DNA of 64,000 nucleotides, from contig OX030956.1 of the NCBI GenBank assembly GCA_943735955.1, positions 8,590,105 to 8,654,104 of the forward strand, given 5' to 3'. Below are positions 1 through 12,987 of this stretch, one piece after another; position 1 is the stretch's first letter; the number at the start of each line of letters is the position of its first letter. A model generated the notes under the pieces. The model did not search any database, was not told where the DNA came from, and was given only the letters and a program-made list of their open reading frames with translations. This DNA comes from Piscicola geometra (taxonomy: Eukaryota > Annelida > Clitellata > Hirudinida > Piscicolidae). A program made the position numbers and the translations under genes.

Positions 1-890
1 TGGTGGTTGTGTATTGTGTGTCGTTGGTGGTTGGTGTAGTGGTGGTGGTTGTGTATTGTGGTTGGTGTAGTGGTGGTGGTTGTGTATTGTGGTTGGTGTA
101 GTGGTGGTGGTTGTGTATTGTGGTTGGTGTAGTGGTGGTTGGTGTAGTGGTGGTGGTTGTGTATTGTGGTTGGTGTAGTGGTGGTGGTTGTGTATTGTGT
201 GTCGTTGGTGGTTGGTGTGGTTGGTGTAGTAGTGGTGGTTGTGTATTGTGGTTGGTGTAGTGGTGGTGGTTGTGTATTGTGTGTCGTTGGTGGTTGGTGT
301 GGTTGGTGTGGTAGTGGTGGTTGTTTATTGTGTGTCGTTGGTGGTTGGTGTAGTGGTGGTGGTTGTGTATTGTGTGTGATGTGGTGGTTGTGTATTGTGG
401 TTGGTGAAGTGGTGGTGGTTGTGTATTGTGTGTCGTTGGTGACTGTTTGTGGTTGGTGTAGTGGTGGTGCTTGTGTATTGTGTGTGATGTTGTGGTTGTG
501 TATTGTGGTTGGTGTAGTGGTGGTGGTTGTGTATTGTGTGTGATGTTGTGGTTGTGTGGTGTGGTTGGTGTAGTGGTGGTGGTTGTGTATTGTGTGTCGT
601 TGGTGGTTGTTTGTGGTTGGTGTAGTGGTGGTGGTTGTGGTTAGTGTAGTGGTGGTGGTTGTGTATGGTGTGTGATGTGGTGGTTGTGTATTGTGGTTGT
701 TGTAATGGTGGTGGTTGTGTATTGTGTGTGATGTTGTGGTTGTGTGGTGTGGTTGGTGTAGTGGTGGTGGTTATGTATTATGTGTGATGTTGTGGTTGTG
801 TGGTGTGGTTGGTGTAGTGGTGGTGGTTGTGTATTGTGTGTGATGTTGTGGTTGTGTGATGTGGTGGCTGTTGTGCGTGGCAAGCGCTAG
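1..890. repeat. GT-rich minisatellite (about 30 bp unit)
   Basis: Tandem copies of a G/T-rich unit built from the blocks TGGTGTAGTGGTGGTGG and TTGTGTATTGTG, with insertions such as TGTCGTTGG and deletions. It lies in the POLR3A intron left of the exon at 1127-1286. Open frames over it (Cys/Val/Trp-rich or His/Thr-rich) are repeat artefacts. Confidence 0.9.
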
Positions 891-919
891 TGGTCGTGAT
901 GCTATTCTATTGCTCAGGG

Positions 920-988
920 TGACGGAGTGAATCGAACCCACGCTACTGCAACTGAAGGCAAACGTTTCATTACTAGGCCAATGCATCA
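920..988 (-). other. tRNA-like / tRNA-derived SINE fragment
   Basis: On the minus strand a B-box-like GGTTCGATTC (938-929) follows an A-box-like TGGCCTAGTAATG (980-968) at close to tRNA spacing. The T-stem has mismatches and I can fold only a 3-bp anticodon stem, so this is not an intact tRNA gene. A decayed tRNA-derived SINE head or tRNA pseudogene is more likely. It lies in a POLR3A intron in the gene's own orientation. Confidence 0.35.
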
Positions 989-1126
989 TTCCCCTTCTTC
1001 CCCATGCCTTTGTCTCGCTTCCCACCCCCAGCACCACTACCATCATCACCAACACCACTACCATCATCACCAACACCACTACCATCATCACCACCCCCAC
1101 CACCCGACAACGACAAGCCCACCAAC

Positions 1127-4100
1127 CATTGTACTCATGGCAGTACGGACAAATGGAGACCTTCTTGCACTTGAGCACCACCTGTTTCCGTATGACCTTC
1201 TTCTCCAAGTAGGTCAAGTTCGGACGCTTTGACCTCCTTAGTTCGATCGCTCTGTCGTCTGTTTTCAGGAGAATCCTTGAACAACTCTGAGATGAGGAAA
1301 GATGATGATGACGATATTGAAGGAATGATGATGATATTGTAGGAATGATGATGATGATATTGTAGGAATGATGATGATATTGTAGGAATGATGATGATGA
1401 TATTGTAGGAATGATGATGATGATATTGTAGGAATGATGATGATGATATTGTAGGAATGATGATGATGATATTGTAGGAATGATGATGATGATATTGTAG
1501 GAATGATGATGATGATATTGTAGGAATGATGATGACAATATTGTAGGAATGATGATGACAATATTGCAGGAATGATGATGATGATGATATTGTAGGAATG
1601 ATGATGATGATATTGTTGGAATGATGATGATGATATTGTAGGAATGATGATGATGATATTGTAGGAATGATGATGACAATATAGCAGGAATGATGATGAT
1701 GATGATATTGTATGAATGATGATGATGATATTGTAGGAATGATGATGATGATATTGTAGGAATGATGATGATGATATTGTAGGAATGATGATGATGATAT
1801 TGTAGGAATGATGATGATGATATTGTAGGAATGATGATGATGATATTGTAGGAATGATGATGATGATATTGTAGGAATGATGATGATGATATTGTAGGAA
1901 TGATGATGATGATATTGTAGGAATGATGATGATGATATTGTAGGAATGATGATGATGATATTGTAGGAATGATGATGACAATATAGCAGGAATGATGATG
2001 ATGATGATATTGTATGAATGATGATGATGATATTGTAGGAATGATGATGATGATATTGTAGGAATGATGATGATGATATTGTAGGAATGATGATGATGAT
2101 ATTGTAGGAATGATGATGATGATATTGTAGGAATGATGATGATGATATTGTAGGAATGATGATGATGATATTGTAGGAATGATGATGACAATATTGCAGG
2201 AATGATGATGATGATGATATTGTAGGAATGATGATGATGATATTGTAGGAATGATGATGACAATATTGCAGGAATGATGATGATGATATTGTAGGAATGA
2301 TGATGACGATGTTGTAGGAATGATGATGACAATATTGCAGGAATGATGATGATGATGATATTGTATGAATGATGATGATGATATTGTAGGAATGATGATG
2401 ATGATATTGTAGGAATGATGATGACAATATAGCAGGAATGATGATGATGATGATATTGTAGGAATGATGATGATGATATTGTAGGAATGATGATGATGAT
2501 ATTGTAGGAATGATGATGACAATATTGCAGGAATGATGATGATGATGATATTGTAGGAATGATGATGATGATATTGTAGGAATGATGATGATGATATTGT
2601 ATGAATGATGATGATGATATTGTAGGAATGATGATGATGATATTGTAGGAATAATGGTGATGATATTGTAGGAATGATGATGATGATATTGGCAGGAATG
2701 ATGATGATGATATTGTAGGAATGATGATGACGATGTTGTAGGAATGATGATGATGATATTGTAGGAATGATGATGATGATATTGTAGGAATGATGATGAT
2801 GATATTGTAGGAATAATGATGATGACAATATTGCAGGAATGATGATGATGATATTGTAGGAATGATGATGATGATATTGTAGGAATGATGATGATGACAA
2901 TATTGCAGGAATGATGATGATGATGATATTGTATGAATGATGATGATGATATTGTAGGAATGATGATGATGATATTGTAGGAATGATGATGACAATATAG
3001 CAGGAATGATGATGATGATGATATTGTAGGAATGATGATGATGATATTGTAGGAATGATGATGATGATATTGTAGGAATGATGATGATGATATTGTAGGA
3101 ATGATGATGATGATATTGTAGGAATGATGATGATGATATTGTAGGAATAATGGTGATGATATTGTAGGAATGATGATGATGATATTGGCAGGAATGATGA
3201 TGATGATATTGTAGGAATGATGATGACGATGTTGGCAGGAATGATGATGATGATATTGTAGGAATGATGATGACGATATTGTAGGAATGATGATGATGAT
3301 ATTGTAGGAATGATGATGATGAAATTGTAGGAATGATGATGATGATATTGTAGGAATGATGATGATGAAATTGTAGGAATGATGATGATGATATTGTAGG
3401 AATGATGATGATGATATTGTAGGAATGATGATGACAATATTGTAGGAATGATGATGATGATATTGTAGGAATGATGATGATGATATTGTAGGAATGATGA
3501 TGATGATATTGGCAGGAATGATGATGATGATATTGTAGGAATGATGATGACGATGTTGGCAGGAATGATGATGATGATATTGTAGGAATGATGATGACGA
3601 TATTGTAGGAATGATGATGATGATATTGTAGGAATGATGATGATGATATTGTAGGAATGATGATGATGATATTGTAGGAATGATGATGACGATGTTGTAG
3701 GAATGATGATGATAATATTGTAGGAATGATGATGATGATATTGTAGGAATGATGATGATGATATTGTTGAATGATGATGATGATATTGTTGAATGATGAT
3801 GATGATATTTTAAGAATGATGATGATGATGATATTGGTAGGAATAAAGATTGTGACGATAATGATAAGAATAATGATGATGAAGATGATGATGATGATGA
3901 TGAAAATGATGAAGATAATGATGATGAAGATAATGATGATGAAGATAATGATGATGAAGATAATGATGATGAAGATAATGATGATGAAGATAATGATGAT
4001 GAAAATAAAGATGAAGATGATGATGATGAAGATAAAGATGATGATGATGATGAAGATAATAATGATGAGGATGAAAACGATGATAATGATAAAGATGATG

Positions 4101-4635
4101 GTGACAATGAAGAAGAATATGATGATGAAGATGATGATGGAGGCAGAAGGGACCTTGCAGATGCACTGCAGGATGTTGAGGATGTTGTTGAGGAAGCCGA
4201 TGTGGAAGCAGGGGAGAGCGAGGTCGATGAAGCCGCAGTGACCCACGCACTCCTTCATCTTCTTGCCACACGTGCCACAGTCCAACTCCTTGGAACTGGT
4301 GCCCTGTTGACGTGGTGTTGGTGTTTCGATGATATCCTTTATTGTGTGGTGTTGATGATTATGGTGGAACTGATAAGGGTGGTGCGGTTGATGATGATAG
4401 TGTTGTTGATAATGATGATGTTGAAGAAGTTTAATTGGAAATAAAAGTAGGGTAAGTGACATTCCAATGAGTTATCGATGGATCTAAAATTGAAATAGAA
4501 ACCATTCGAGTGTCAAGGATGCCGTATTTGCTAGGGGTCCTGCTGTTGGTGTCATACAGGTTGACTCCTACTACGTTCAAATGACTCATCTTTCTCATCT
4601 CCGCCGCAGACGCCACTCCAAACTTTATTTCGCAT
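1127..4635 (-). CDS. POLR3A: DNA-directed RNA polymerase III subunit RPC1, N-terminal exons (partial)
   Basis: RPC1 is the largest, catalytic subunit of nuclear RNA polymerase III, which makes tRNA, 5S rRNA and other small RNAs. Three exons join in phase: 4635-4503, 4303-4154 and 1286-1127. The first encodes CEIKFGVASAAEM through GILDTRM. The second encodes GTSSKELDCGTCGKK and continues to ILQCICK. The third encodes RPNLTYLEKK and ends CPYCHEYN plus one base. The order and motifs match the clamp zinc-binding region of RPC1: CxxC, then CxxH in the segment KECVGHCGFIDL, then a later CxxC. The first codon is split, so an upstream exon with the start codon is expected but was not found at 4636-5350. 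All catalytic exons lie beyond the left edge. The 2.87 kb intron between the second and third exons is almost wholly tandem repeat. Confidence 0.9.
1301..3836. repeat. 23-bp minisatellite in POLR3A intron
   Basis: About 105-110 tandem copies of a 23-bp unit made of a (GAT)n run followed by ATTGTAGGAAT. Variants recur: 26-bp units with one more GAT, and units carrying GACAATATTGCAGG, GACAATATAGCAGG, GACGATGTTG, TATGAATG or GAAATTG. Because 23 is not a multiple of three and the unit lacks stops on the minus strand, three overlapping minus frames of 888-1065 codons stay open. They encode only His/Ile/Ser repeats and are not genes. The array begins 14 bp from the acceptor of the exon at 1127-1286. 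Confidence 0.95.
3860..4140. repeat. GAT/GAA-type repeat
   Basis: Imperfect tandem GATGATGAAGATAAT 15-mers, grading from the 23-bp array toward the donor of the POLR3A exon at 4154. It is intronic. Confidence 0.85.
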
Positions 4636-5350
4636 CTTGGTGGATGAGAAAAAAGTGAAGTTTAGGAATTGTTCAATGGATTGTTTGCGGCAATGCTTTG
4701 GTGCATGTTAGTGTAAATGAGTGAAATTTATTTTCAAAAATAATAATTTTTTCATTGTTGGTTTTGAGATATAAATATTGTCTAAAGTAAAATTGAATAG
4801 TTTCTGAGTGAACATTTAATTATTAAATTATTAAATTTTAATAAGAAACACATTTGTTTAGCGGTGTCCGTTCCTCTGTATTGCTCTTTCATATTGCAGC
4901 TTTAAAATGACAAAAATAATTATTTAAAAATTTTTGTGAATGTGTATTCTCTCACTAGTGCATAAATATATCAATTAGTAAAGTTGAGAAATAATATTTG
5001 TACGAGCGATATTATAAATAATTTATAAAAATTTCTAGTTTTTTATTAAAAACAGAGCAAACGTTAATTTCATCAAACTTGGAAAAAAAGTAATAAACAA
5101 TTTATTGAAAAAAAAATTTTTGAGAAAAAATATTCACTTTTCATCAAAGTATTTGGACTTTTAATGTGGTTTTTAAATTAATATAATAAATTATTTTTTA
5201 AAACGCATTTTTTCAAAAAATGAGTAAATAAATGTTTTTATGAAATAAGATGTTTAAACTTTTAGTTTTTGTCTTCTTAATTCGATTAAGAAATATAGAC
5301 TTTCTGAAATTATAATAAACCAATTAGATTTATAAATGTAGTCGATCGAC
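4636..5350. other. AT-rich spacer between divergent genes
   Basis: Highly AT-rich, non-repetitive DNA between the POLR3A exon (-) and the start codon at 5351 (+). It should contain the POLR3A first exon or intron and may hold both promoters. I could not identify an exon, TATA box or initiator with confidence. Confidence 0.4.
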
Positions 5351-7483
5351 ATGGGTTCTTCTTATTCGCAAACGAGTAACGAAGACGATGCAAAACCGCC
5401 GCAAACGAGGCAGGAGTGGAAGGTGAAGAGGAGTGACAGCTTGCGAAAGGGCGAAAAGCTGAATCTGTTCCAGTACTACGACTGCACGCATTGCATGTGT
5501 TGGAGAAGTTGCAAAGAAGGAAGGAGGAACGTGAGAGATCGCACCGAAGAAAGTTTTTTTCTCAAACATGAACCTGTCAGTATTAGCAAGAAGGGTGAAA
5601 ATGGCCAGTCATTCGTTTCCATTCAAAACGACAGCGAGTCAAAGATCATATCGGACAATGAGATTGAGATCGTCGACTACCACAACTACAAGAGGATCCA
5701 CTTCAAGGTGGACAACATTGAACTGAACTGCCCCTCCAAGAACAACTGCAATGACAACAACAACAACACTCCTAACTCATATCTCGCTTATAACACCACC
5801 ACCACAGGTAACAACAACAATGTGCCACAAACACTTGAAAGCACCTACTGTGTGCATGTCAGTGAAGGCTTCAGCAATGGCACAGATCCCAACAATAACA
5901 GCATAATTAAATGCCAAAATAACTTGAATAACAACCTCAACGACGATAACTACAACAGTAGCTTTGATGGCAACAACAAAATCAACAATAATGTCAATAA
6001 TAACAACAACAACGACATGAGCTGTAGCGGTGATGATGATGATCCTGGTAGGTACTCTTGTGAGCGTGACATCATCATCAACCCCATGTTCCAACAACAT
6101 CTCAACGTCAACTACAACAACACTCTCAATACAACAAAACCCATTATCAACGTCAACTACAACAACACTCTCAATACAACAAAACCCATTATCAACGTCA
6201 ACTACAACAACACTCTTTATACAACAAGGCCCAACAACATCAACAACAACAACAACAACATGGTGACATACAGCAGTGGCCAACGCAAGCTCTTCAAGCA
6301 GGCGTGCCTCGCCAGCACGAACAGCCTCGACTACATCGACGAAAACTACGCCGATGATGATGATGATCTCTACATTGATAAGTATTACTATGACAGCAAC
6401 AACAACAACAACAACATAAACAATAGTTGTAGTAGTTTCAGAGAGGGGCATTACGACATGGATCTGGAGTACCAGTTTGAAGGCAGCAACAACCAGCTGC
6501 TCTACAACTTCTCCTACCACCACCTCGCTCCCAGCAACATACAACAATACAACTACACCACCACCAGCAACCAAAACAACAATAAAAATAACAAAAACAA
6601 AAAAAGCAACCACAACAACAGTTACGACTCAAGTGAACTGTACGAAGAGTCGATAATAGAAACTCCCAGCTTTGACCTCGCCCCCCTTGCCAGCATGGAC
6701 ACCATAGACATCGGAATCTCTCTCGAAGACATAGACCTGAGAGAGACCAAAGATATTACAGCGTCGTTTGATAACATAGACAGAAAACTGATGGGCTGTG
6801 ATTCGTTAGATGAGACGTTTGGTTACTATAGGGAGTATGTGAAAGATGGGAAGGCTGGAAGGGAGAGTGGTGGTAGTGGTGTAAGGGAGGGTGGTGGGGG
6901 TGGAAGGAAGGATTTTAGTGGTGGGGGCAGCATTCATCCACCTCACAACGCTGTTGTTAGTTCTTCCTCTGGAGCAGGCAACTACAAGAGTCTCAACAAA
7001 GACCTTACCAACAGATTTCCCTTCCCTCAATTCAACAACCTCTTCAAGGCACCAGGCCTCACATCGAAGTCTCAATCCACCATTCCCCTCTCCAACCACC
7101 CTCCCACCAACCACCCTCCCACTCACCAACAGCAACCCTCCAGCGCCATCCACCACTGCCCTCCTTGCAAACCTCTCTCCACCTCGATCACCATGCCTCC
7201 GAGCATGCAGCACCCTTTCCACATGCCCTCACAACATTCCACCTCCACCCTCCTCCATTCCAACCACTCCATCGTCACTCCACTCATCTCGACAATCCAC
7301 TCCACCAACACACTGCCGCCTGACACTGATCCAGTGTTGCCAGATTCTGAAATGACGACGATGCCAGATCTGGCCTCCCCCACCTCCCCCTCCTCCTCGC
7401 ACTACTACTCCGCTGAAGGCATCAGAGACTCCCGCTATTGCTCGCCTGAGAGAGGCTGCTACGTCCACTACAACAACAACAAT

Positions 7484-7524
<41 letters not shown>

Positions 7525-7870
7525 CGATAATAATAATAATAATTATAGCTTTTTCAGCAACAACTACAACACACGCGTACACAGTCTCGATGTGGGACTA
7601 CGCCGCAACTACCACAACGTCATCACCAACAGGCATGATGTCATCATTGACGCCAAAAACAACAACAATGAAAACGCAAATTACAGAAACGACATCATTG
7701 ACAACGCCATAGACAACTACCACAACAATGGCGACGAGGGCGATGATAATGATGCCGAGAAGAGTTACGTGTTGATGAGTGTGGGTTCTTATGTGACCTT
7801 GATGCGGGAGTTGCTCACCTTCAAGGACACCCTCAAGAAACTGCAGAGCATCATCAACACCAATGTATGA
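5351..7870 (+). CDS. Asn-rich protein of unknown function with N-terminal myristoylation-type motif
   Basis: A single uninterrupted frame of 839 codons starting MGSSYSQ. The Gly2/Ser-rich start fits N-myristoylation; this is inference. Residues 20-60 are basic, with a cysteine cluster at 45, 48, 50 and 54. A non-repetitive segment follows to about 120. Most of 120-420 is Asn/Asp-rich, with a 15-residue unit (NVNYNNTLNTTKP core) repeated three times at about 252-297. Residues 450-500 are more complex (TASFDNIDRKLMGCDSLDE). About 560-690 is Pro/Ser/Thr/His-rich. A run of some 20 Asn falls near 708-728, from a (CAA/CAAC) microsatellite. The end (YVLMSVGSYVTLMRELLTF) looks amphipathic and helical. 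Stop TGA at 7868-7870. An ATTAAA at 7971 could serve polyadenylation. I recognise no family. Coding is supported by the open frame across non-repetitive stretches; extra exons cannot be excluded. Confidence 0.7.
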
Positions 7871-7879
7871 GTGCTAGTG

Positions 7880-7945
7880 GTGATTATGATGGTGGTGGTG
7901 GTGATGATGATGATAATGATGATGATGATGATGATGATGATGACT
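7880..7945. repeat. GGT/GAT trinucleotide repeat
   Basis: (GGT)n running into (GAT)n just after the stop codon at 7870, probably in the 3' UTR. Confidence 0.85.
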
Positions 7946-8820
7946 GAGTGATGATGTTTCATGCGTTAAGATTAAAAGCATGGAAAGCACAAGATTAGTG
8001 ATGGCGGGAGGGAGTGGTGCGAGGGAGTGTGTTTTATTGTGTGACAGTTGGCTGGTGCTTGTGGTTGGAGTATCGGGAGTGCAAGTAGTAGTAGTAGTAG
8101 TGGTGGTGCAGATAGTGGCAACCTCGATGATTAGTGACGTCACCAATCATTCGCTACTAATCCTAATCATGATTGTGCAATCAAGGAGTCTGATTAGACG
8201 ATTCTAGTGAATCGATCGTTTTTGATAAACAACGCGTTATACGGGTATTTATGTCGACTTGTATTTTTGGTATTGTATTTTTTCGGTATTTTATTGTTTT
8301 GTATTGCATTGTATTGCATTATTTTGTATTCCTCTGCCACATATGCTTTTCGTTCTCACAAGTTCTACATTTGAATCTCGTCCGTCTTCCTTTGGCTTCT
8401 GCCTTTTGCATTTTGCTTTTTACGTTATTTTGAATCCATTTTGATTGATTTTCATCCTTATCACCAACAACCTCATCATCATCATCATGCGTAAGAATTC
8501 TTGTGCGTCTTTTGATACAGTGTTTTTCCATCTTTTTCTCCTCCCTTGGTGGCGTAGCCAATCTTAAGCGTTCCGAGCTGCATATGATTTATTCTTAACA
8601 GAGACTATTATCATAATCACCATGATCATCATCATCATCAGCCAAGTCATTATCTGTACGTCTGCGTGTAGCCGTCTTTTATACTTTCTGTCGACTCTGC
8701 TCTTGAATCCATTGCGCTTGCATATCATTACCGTCGTCTACATCATCATTATCACCATCGTTTACATCATCATCATCATCATCACCATCGTCATTTCCAT
8801 CATTGCGTCTACCTGACCAA
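7946..8820. other. Spacer without recognisable gene
   Basis: Mixed unique sequence. It contains a T-rich stretch with repeated TTGTATT words (8260-8330) and short (CAT)n runs near 8475-8490 and 8625-8800. Short open frames of 60-90 codons look like chance or microsatellite translation. No RNA gene was seen. Confidence 0.5.
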
Positions 8821-10644
8821 CAATTTGTACAACTCCCCCTCCTCCAATCCATTTGTACCACTCCCCCTCCAATGCATTTGTACAACTCCCCCTCCTCCAA
8901 TCCATTTGTACAACTCCCCCCCCCTCCAATCCATTTGTACCACTCCCCCTCCAATCCATTTGTACAACTCCCCCCCCCCCTCCAATCCATTTGTACAACT
9001 CCCCCCTCCAATGCATTTTTACAACTCCCCCTCCTCCAATCCATTTGTACAACTCCCCCCCCCTCCAATCCATTTGTACCACTCCCCCTCCAATCCATTT
9101 GTACCACTCCCCCTCCAATCCATTTGTACAACTCCCCCTCCTCCAATCCATTTGTACAACTCCCCCCCTCCAATCCATTTATACCACTCCCCCTCCAATC
9201 CATTTGTACCACTCCCCCTCCAATCCATTTGTACAACTCCCCCTCCTCCAATCCATTTGTACAACTCCTCCCCTCTCCAATCCATTTGTACCACTCCCCC
9301 TCCAATCCATTTGTACCACTCCCCCTCCAATCCATTTGTACAACTCCCCCTCCTCCAATCCATTTGTACAACTCCCCCTCCTCCAATCCATTTGTACAAC
9401 TCCCCCTCCAATCCATTTGTACCTCTCCCCCTCCAATCCATCTGTACAACTCCCCCTCCAATCCATTTGTACAACTCCCCTCCAATCCATTTGTACAACT
9501 CTTCCCCCTCCAATCCATTTGTACCACTCCCCCTCCAATCCATTTGTACCACTCTCCCTCCAATCCATTTGTACAACTCCCCCCTCCAATCCATTTGTAC
9601 CACTCCCCCCTCCAATCCATTTGTACTACTCCCCCTCCAATCCATTTGTACCACTCCCCTCCAATCCATTTGTACCACTCTCCTCCAATCCATTTGTAAA
9701 ACTCCTTCTCCAATCCATTTGTACAACTCCCCCTCCAATCTATTTGTACAACTCCTCCCCCTCCAATCCATTTGTACCACTCCCCTCCAATCCATTTGTA
9801 CAACTCCCCCTCCAATCCATTTGTACCACTCCCCATCCAATCCATTTGTACAACTCCCCCTCCAATCCATTTGTACCACTCCCCCTCCAATCCATTTGTA
9901 CCACTTTCCCTCCAATCCATTTGTACAACTCCCTCTCCAATCCATTTGTACAACTCCCTCTCCAATCCATTTGTACAACTCCCCTCCAATCCATTTGTAC
10001 CACCCTCCCTCCAATCCATTTGTACCACTCTCCCTCCAATCCATTTGTACAACTCCCCCTCCTCCAATCCATTTGTACTACTCCCCCTCCAATCCATTTG
10101 TACCACTCCCCTCCAATCCATTTGTACTACTCCCTCTCCAATCCATTTGTACTACTCCCTCTCCAATCCATTTGTACAACTCTTCCCCCTCCAATCCATT
10201 TGTACCACTCCCCCTCCAATCCATTTGTACCACTCCCCTCCAATCCATTTGTACTACTCCCCTCCAATCCATTTGTACTACTCCCTTTCCAATCCATTTG
10301 TACAACTCTTCCCCCTCCAATCCATTTGTACCAGTCCCCTCTAATCCATTTGTACCACTCCCCCTCCAATCCATTTGTACCACTCCCCATCCAATCCATT
10401 TGTACCACTCCCCCTCCTCCAATCCATTTGTACCACTCCTCCAATCCATTTGTACAACTCCCCCTCCAATCCATTTGTACCACTCCCCCTCCAATCCATT
10501 TGTACAACTCCCCGTCCAATCCATTTGTACCACTCCCCTCCAATCCATTTGTACAACTCCCCCTCCAATCCATTTGTACAACTCCCCCTCCAATCCATTT
10601 GTACCACTTCCCTCCAATCCATTTGTACCACTCCCCCCTCCAAT
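8821..10644. repeat. 22-28 bp minisatellite (CCAATCCATTTGTACAACT)
   Basis: About 75 tandem copies of the core CCAATCCATTTGTACNACTC followed by a C-rich tail of variable length (CCCT, CCCCCT, CCCCTCCT). The NAC position alternates AAC/CAC/TAC. The mixed lengths keep several frames open on both strands for up to 630 codons, all low-complexity and non-genic. Confidence 0.95.
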
Positions 10645-11290
10645 CGCCTCTTGATCGTCACTCGTCCTTGCATCCTCACTGCTGTCTTGTCGCCATTAGT
10701 ACCGTAACATTTACATTTACGAGATTACTACTTTACAAGTTGTAACATTTAAACTTACGATTACTTTACAAATGGTAACATTTACATTCACACGATTACT
10801 TTAAAATTGTAACCCATACGTTTACGATTACAAATTACATTTACGAATTCTTCCAGTCGACTCGTTAGTTCCAGCAGTCTTCCTCGTCGGTTACTTTCCA
10901 GTCATTCGTGCGTCAGCGCTTCCGAAATGTTCCAAACTTTTGCTCTTCTCGTGCGTATATATGTTGATGTATTAGATGGCACATTGATGGCGTGGCCAAC
11001 GCAGGTCGCCACTGCACAACTGCAGCAGTTCTCCGCCAAAGCTAACATCTCGCAATCCCAATTCTTCGACCATTTGAAGGCGTCCTCAAGGCCACTACTG
11101 CCCTGTCACTTATTATCATTGTTGTTATTCTCGTTGTTCTTATGACTTGTTTGCGCGCATAACTTATGTTTTATGTATGTTATTTGTTGTTTTTTTATCA
11201 TCATTATTGTTCTATTATCATATTATGGATGATGATGATTTCGTTCATTTGACTGAGCGTCTAGAACCTTCCTAATGCAACAACCTCTCT
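10645..11290. other. Unique segment with short diverged repeats
   Basis: Positions 10690-10850 hold about four diverged copies of a roughly 37-bp unit built on GTAACATTTACATTTACGA and GATTAC. Positions 10927-11145 carry a 72-codon frame (MFQTFALLVRIYVDV start) of fairly even composition, but no family is recognised and no splice pattern supports it. It is not called as a gene. Confidence 0.4.
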
Positions 11291-11306
11291 AGTGTGTCTC
11301 CTCCTT

Positions 11307-11493
11307 CAATCAGTCAATCAATCAATTAATCAGTCAATCAGTCAATCAATCAGTCAATCAGTCAGTCAATCAATCAATCAGTCAATCAATCAGTCAATCA
11401 GTCAATCAATCAGTCAATCAATCAATCAATCAGTCAATCAATCAGTCAATCAGTCAATCAATCAGTCAATCAATCAGTCAATCAATCAATCAG

Positions 11494-11564
<71 letters not shown>

Positions 11565-11761
11565 GTCAATCAATCAATCAATCAGTCAATCAGTCAATCA
11601 ATCAGTCAATCAATCAATCAATCAGTCAATCAATCAGTCAATCAGTCAGTCAATCAATCAATCAGTCAATCAATCAGTCAATCAGTCAATCAATCAGTCA
11701 ATCAATCAGTCAATCAGTCAATCAATCAGTCAATCAATCAGTCAATCAATCAATCAATCAG

Positions 11762-11796
<35 letters not shown>

Positions 11797-11798
11797 GT
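11307..11798. repeat. (CAAT/CAGT)n tetranucleotide array
   Basis: About 120 copies of the tetramers CAAT and CAGT in mixed order. Because 4 is not a multiple of three, one frame reads as INQSINQS-type repeats for 190 codons. Confidence 0.95.
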
Positions 11799-11924
11799 CA
11801 GTCTTTCCATGTTAGCAATAGTCACAATTCTACTCATCTTTATTACAGTGCGTGCACTCACTGAATTCCTTCATTCATGCGTGTTTTTAATCCACATTTT
11901 CCCATCCTTTGGTTGCTGGGTTAT

Positions 11925-12987
11925 AGCCTATACAAATATAGCCTATATAAATATAGCCTACATAAATATAGCCTATATAAATATAGCCTATATAAATATA
12001 GCCTATATAAATATAGCCTATATAAATATAGCCTATATAAATATAGCCTATATAAATATAGCCTATATAAATATAGCCTATATAAATATAGCCTATATAA
12101 ATATAGCCTATATAAATATAGCCTATATAAATATAGCCTATATAAATATAGCCTATATAAATATAGCCTATACAAATATAGCCTATACAAATATAGCCTA
12201 TATAAATATAGCCTATATAAATATAGCCTATATAAATATAGCCTATATAAATATAGCCTATATAAATATAGCCTATATAAATATAGCCTATACAAATATA
12301 GCCTATACAAATATAGCCTATATAAATATAGCCTATATAAATATAGCCTATATAAATATAGCCTATATAAATATAGCCTATACAAATATAGCCTATATAA
12401 ATATAGCCTATACAAATATAGCCTATATAAATATAGCCTATATAAATATAGCCTATATAAATATAGCCTATATAAATATAGCCTATATAAATATAGCCTA
12501 TACAAATATAGCCTATACAAATATAGCCTATATAAATATAGCCTATATAAATATAGCCTATATAAATATAGCCTATATAAATATAGCCTATACAAATATA
12601 GCCTATATAAATATAGCCTATACAAATATAGCCTATATAAATATAGCCTATATAAATATAGCCTATATAAATATAGGCTATATAAATATAGCCTATATAA
12701 ATATAGCCTACATAAATATAGCCTATACAAATATAGCCTACATAAATATAGCCTATACAAATATAGGCTATATTTATATAGCCTATATAAATATAGGCTA
12801 TATAAATATAGCCTATACAAATATAGCCTATACAAATATAGCCTACATAAATATAGCCTATATAAATATAGCCTATATAAATATAGCCTACATAAATATA
12901 GCCTATATAAATATAGCCTATACAAATATAGCCTATACAAATATAGCCTATATAAATATAGCCTATATAAATATAGGCTATATTTAT
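11925..12987. repeat. 15-bp minisatellite (TATAGCCTATATAAA)
   Basis: About 70 very regular 15-bp copies. Frequent variants are CTATACAAA and CTACATAAA, and a few copies have AGGCTA for AGCCTA near 12675-12980. TATAGCCTATATA is close to its own reverse complement (TATAGGCTATA), so both strands remain open in several frames. Confidence 0.95.

Noticed and set aside
771..4462. Minus-strand frames of 888, 990 and 1065 codons
   Set aside because: Translation of the 23-bp array plus (GAT)n. Only three short segments within or next to them are real POLR3A exons.
5777..6613. 278-codon minus-strand Val-rich frame
   Set aside because: Antisense shadow of the Asn-rich plus-strand gene (GTT complement of AAC codons).
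8679..10745. Many 110-630 codon frames (NPFVQLP-type, NGLEGEW-type)
   Set aside because: Products of the 22-28 bp minisatellite in all phases; low-complexity with no conserved domain.
10927..11145. 72-codon frame with an even amino-acid mix
   Set aside because: No recognised family, no splice partners, and near expected chance length in unique DNA; mentioned only as a possible exon.
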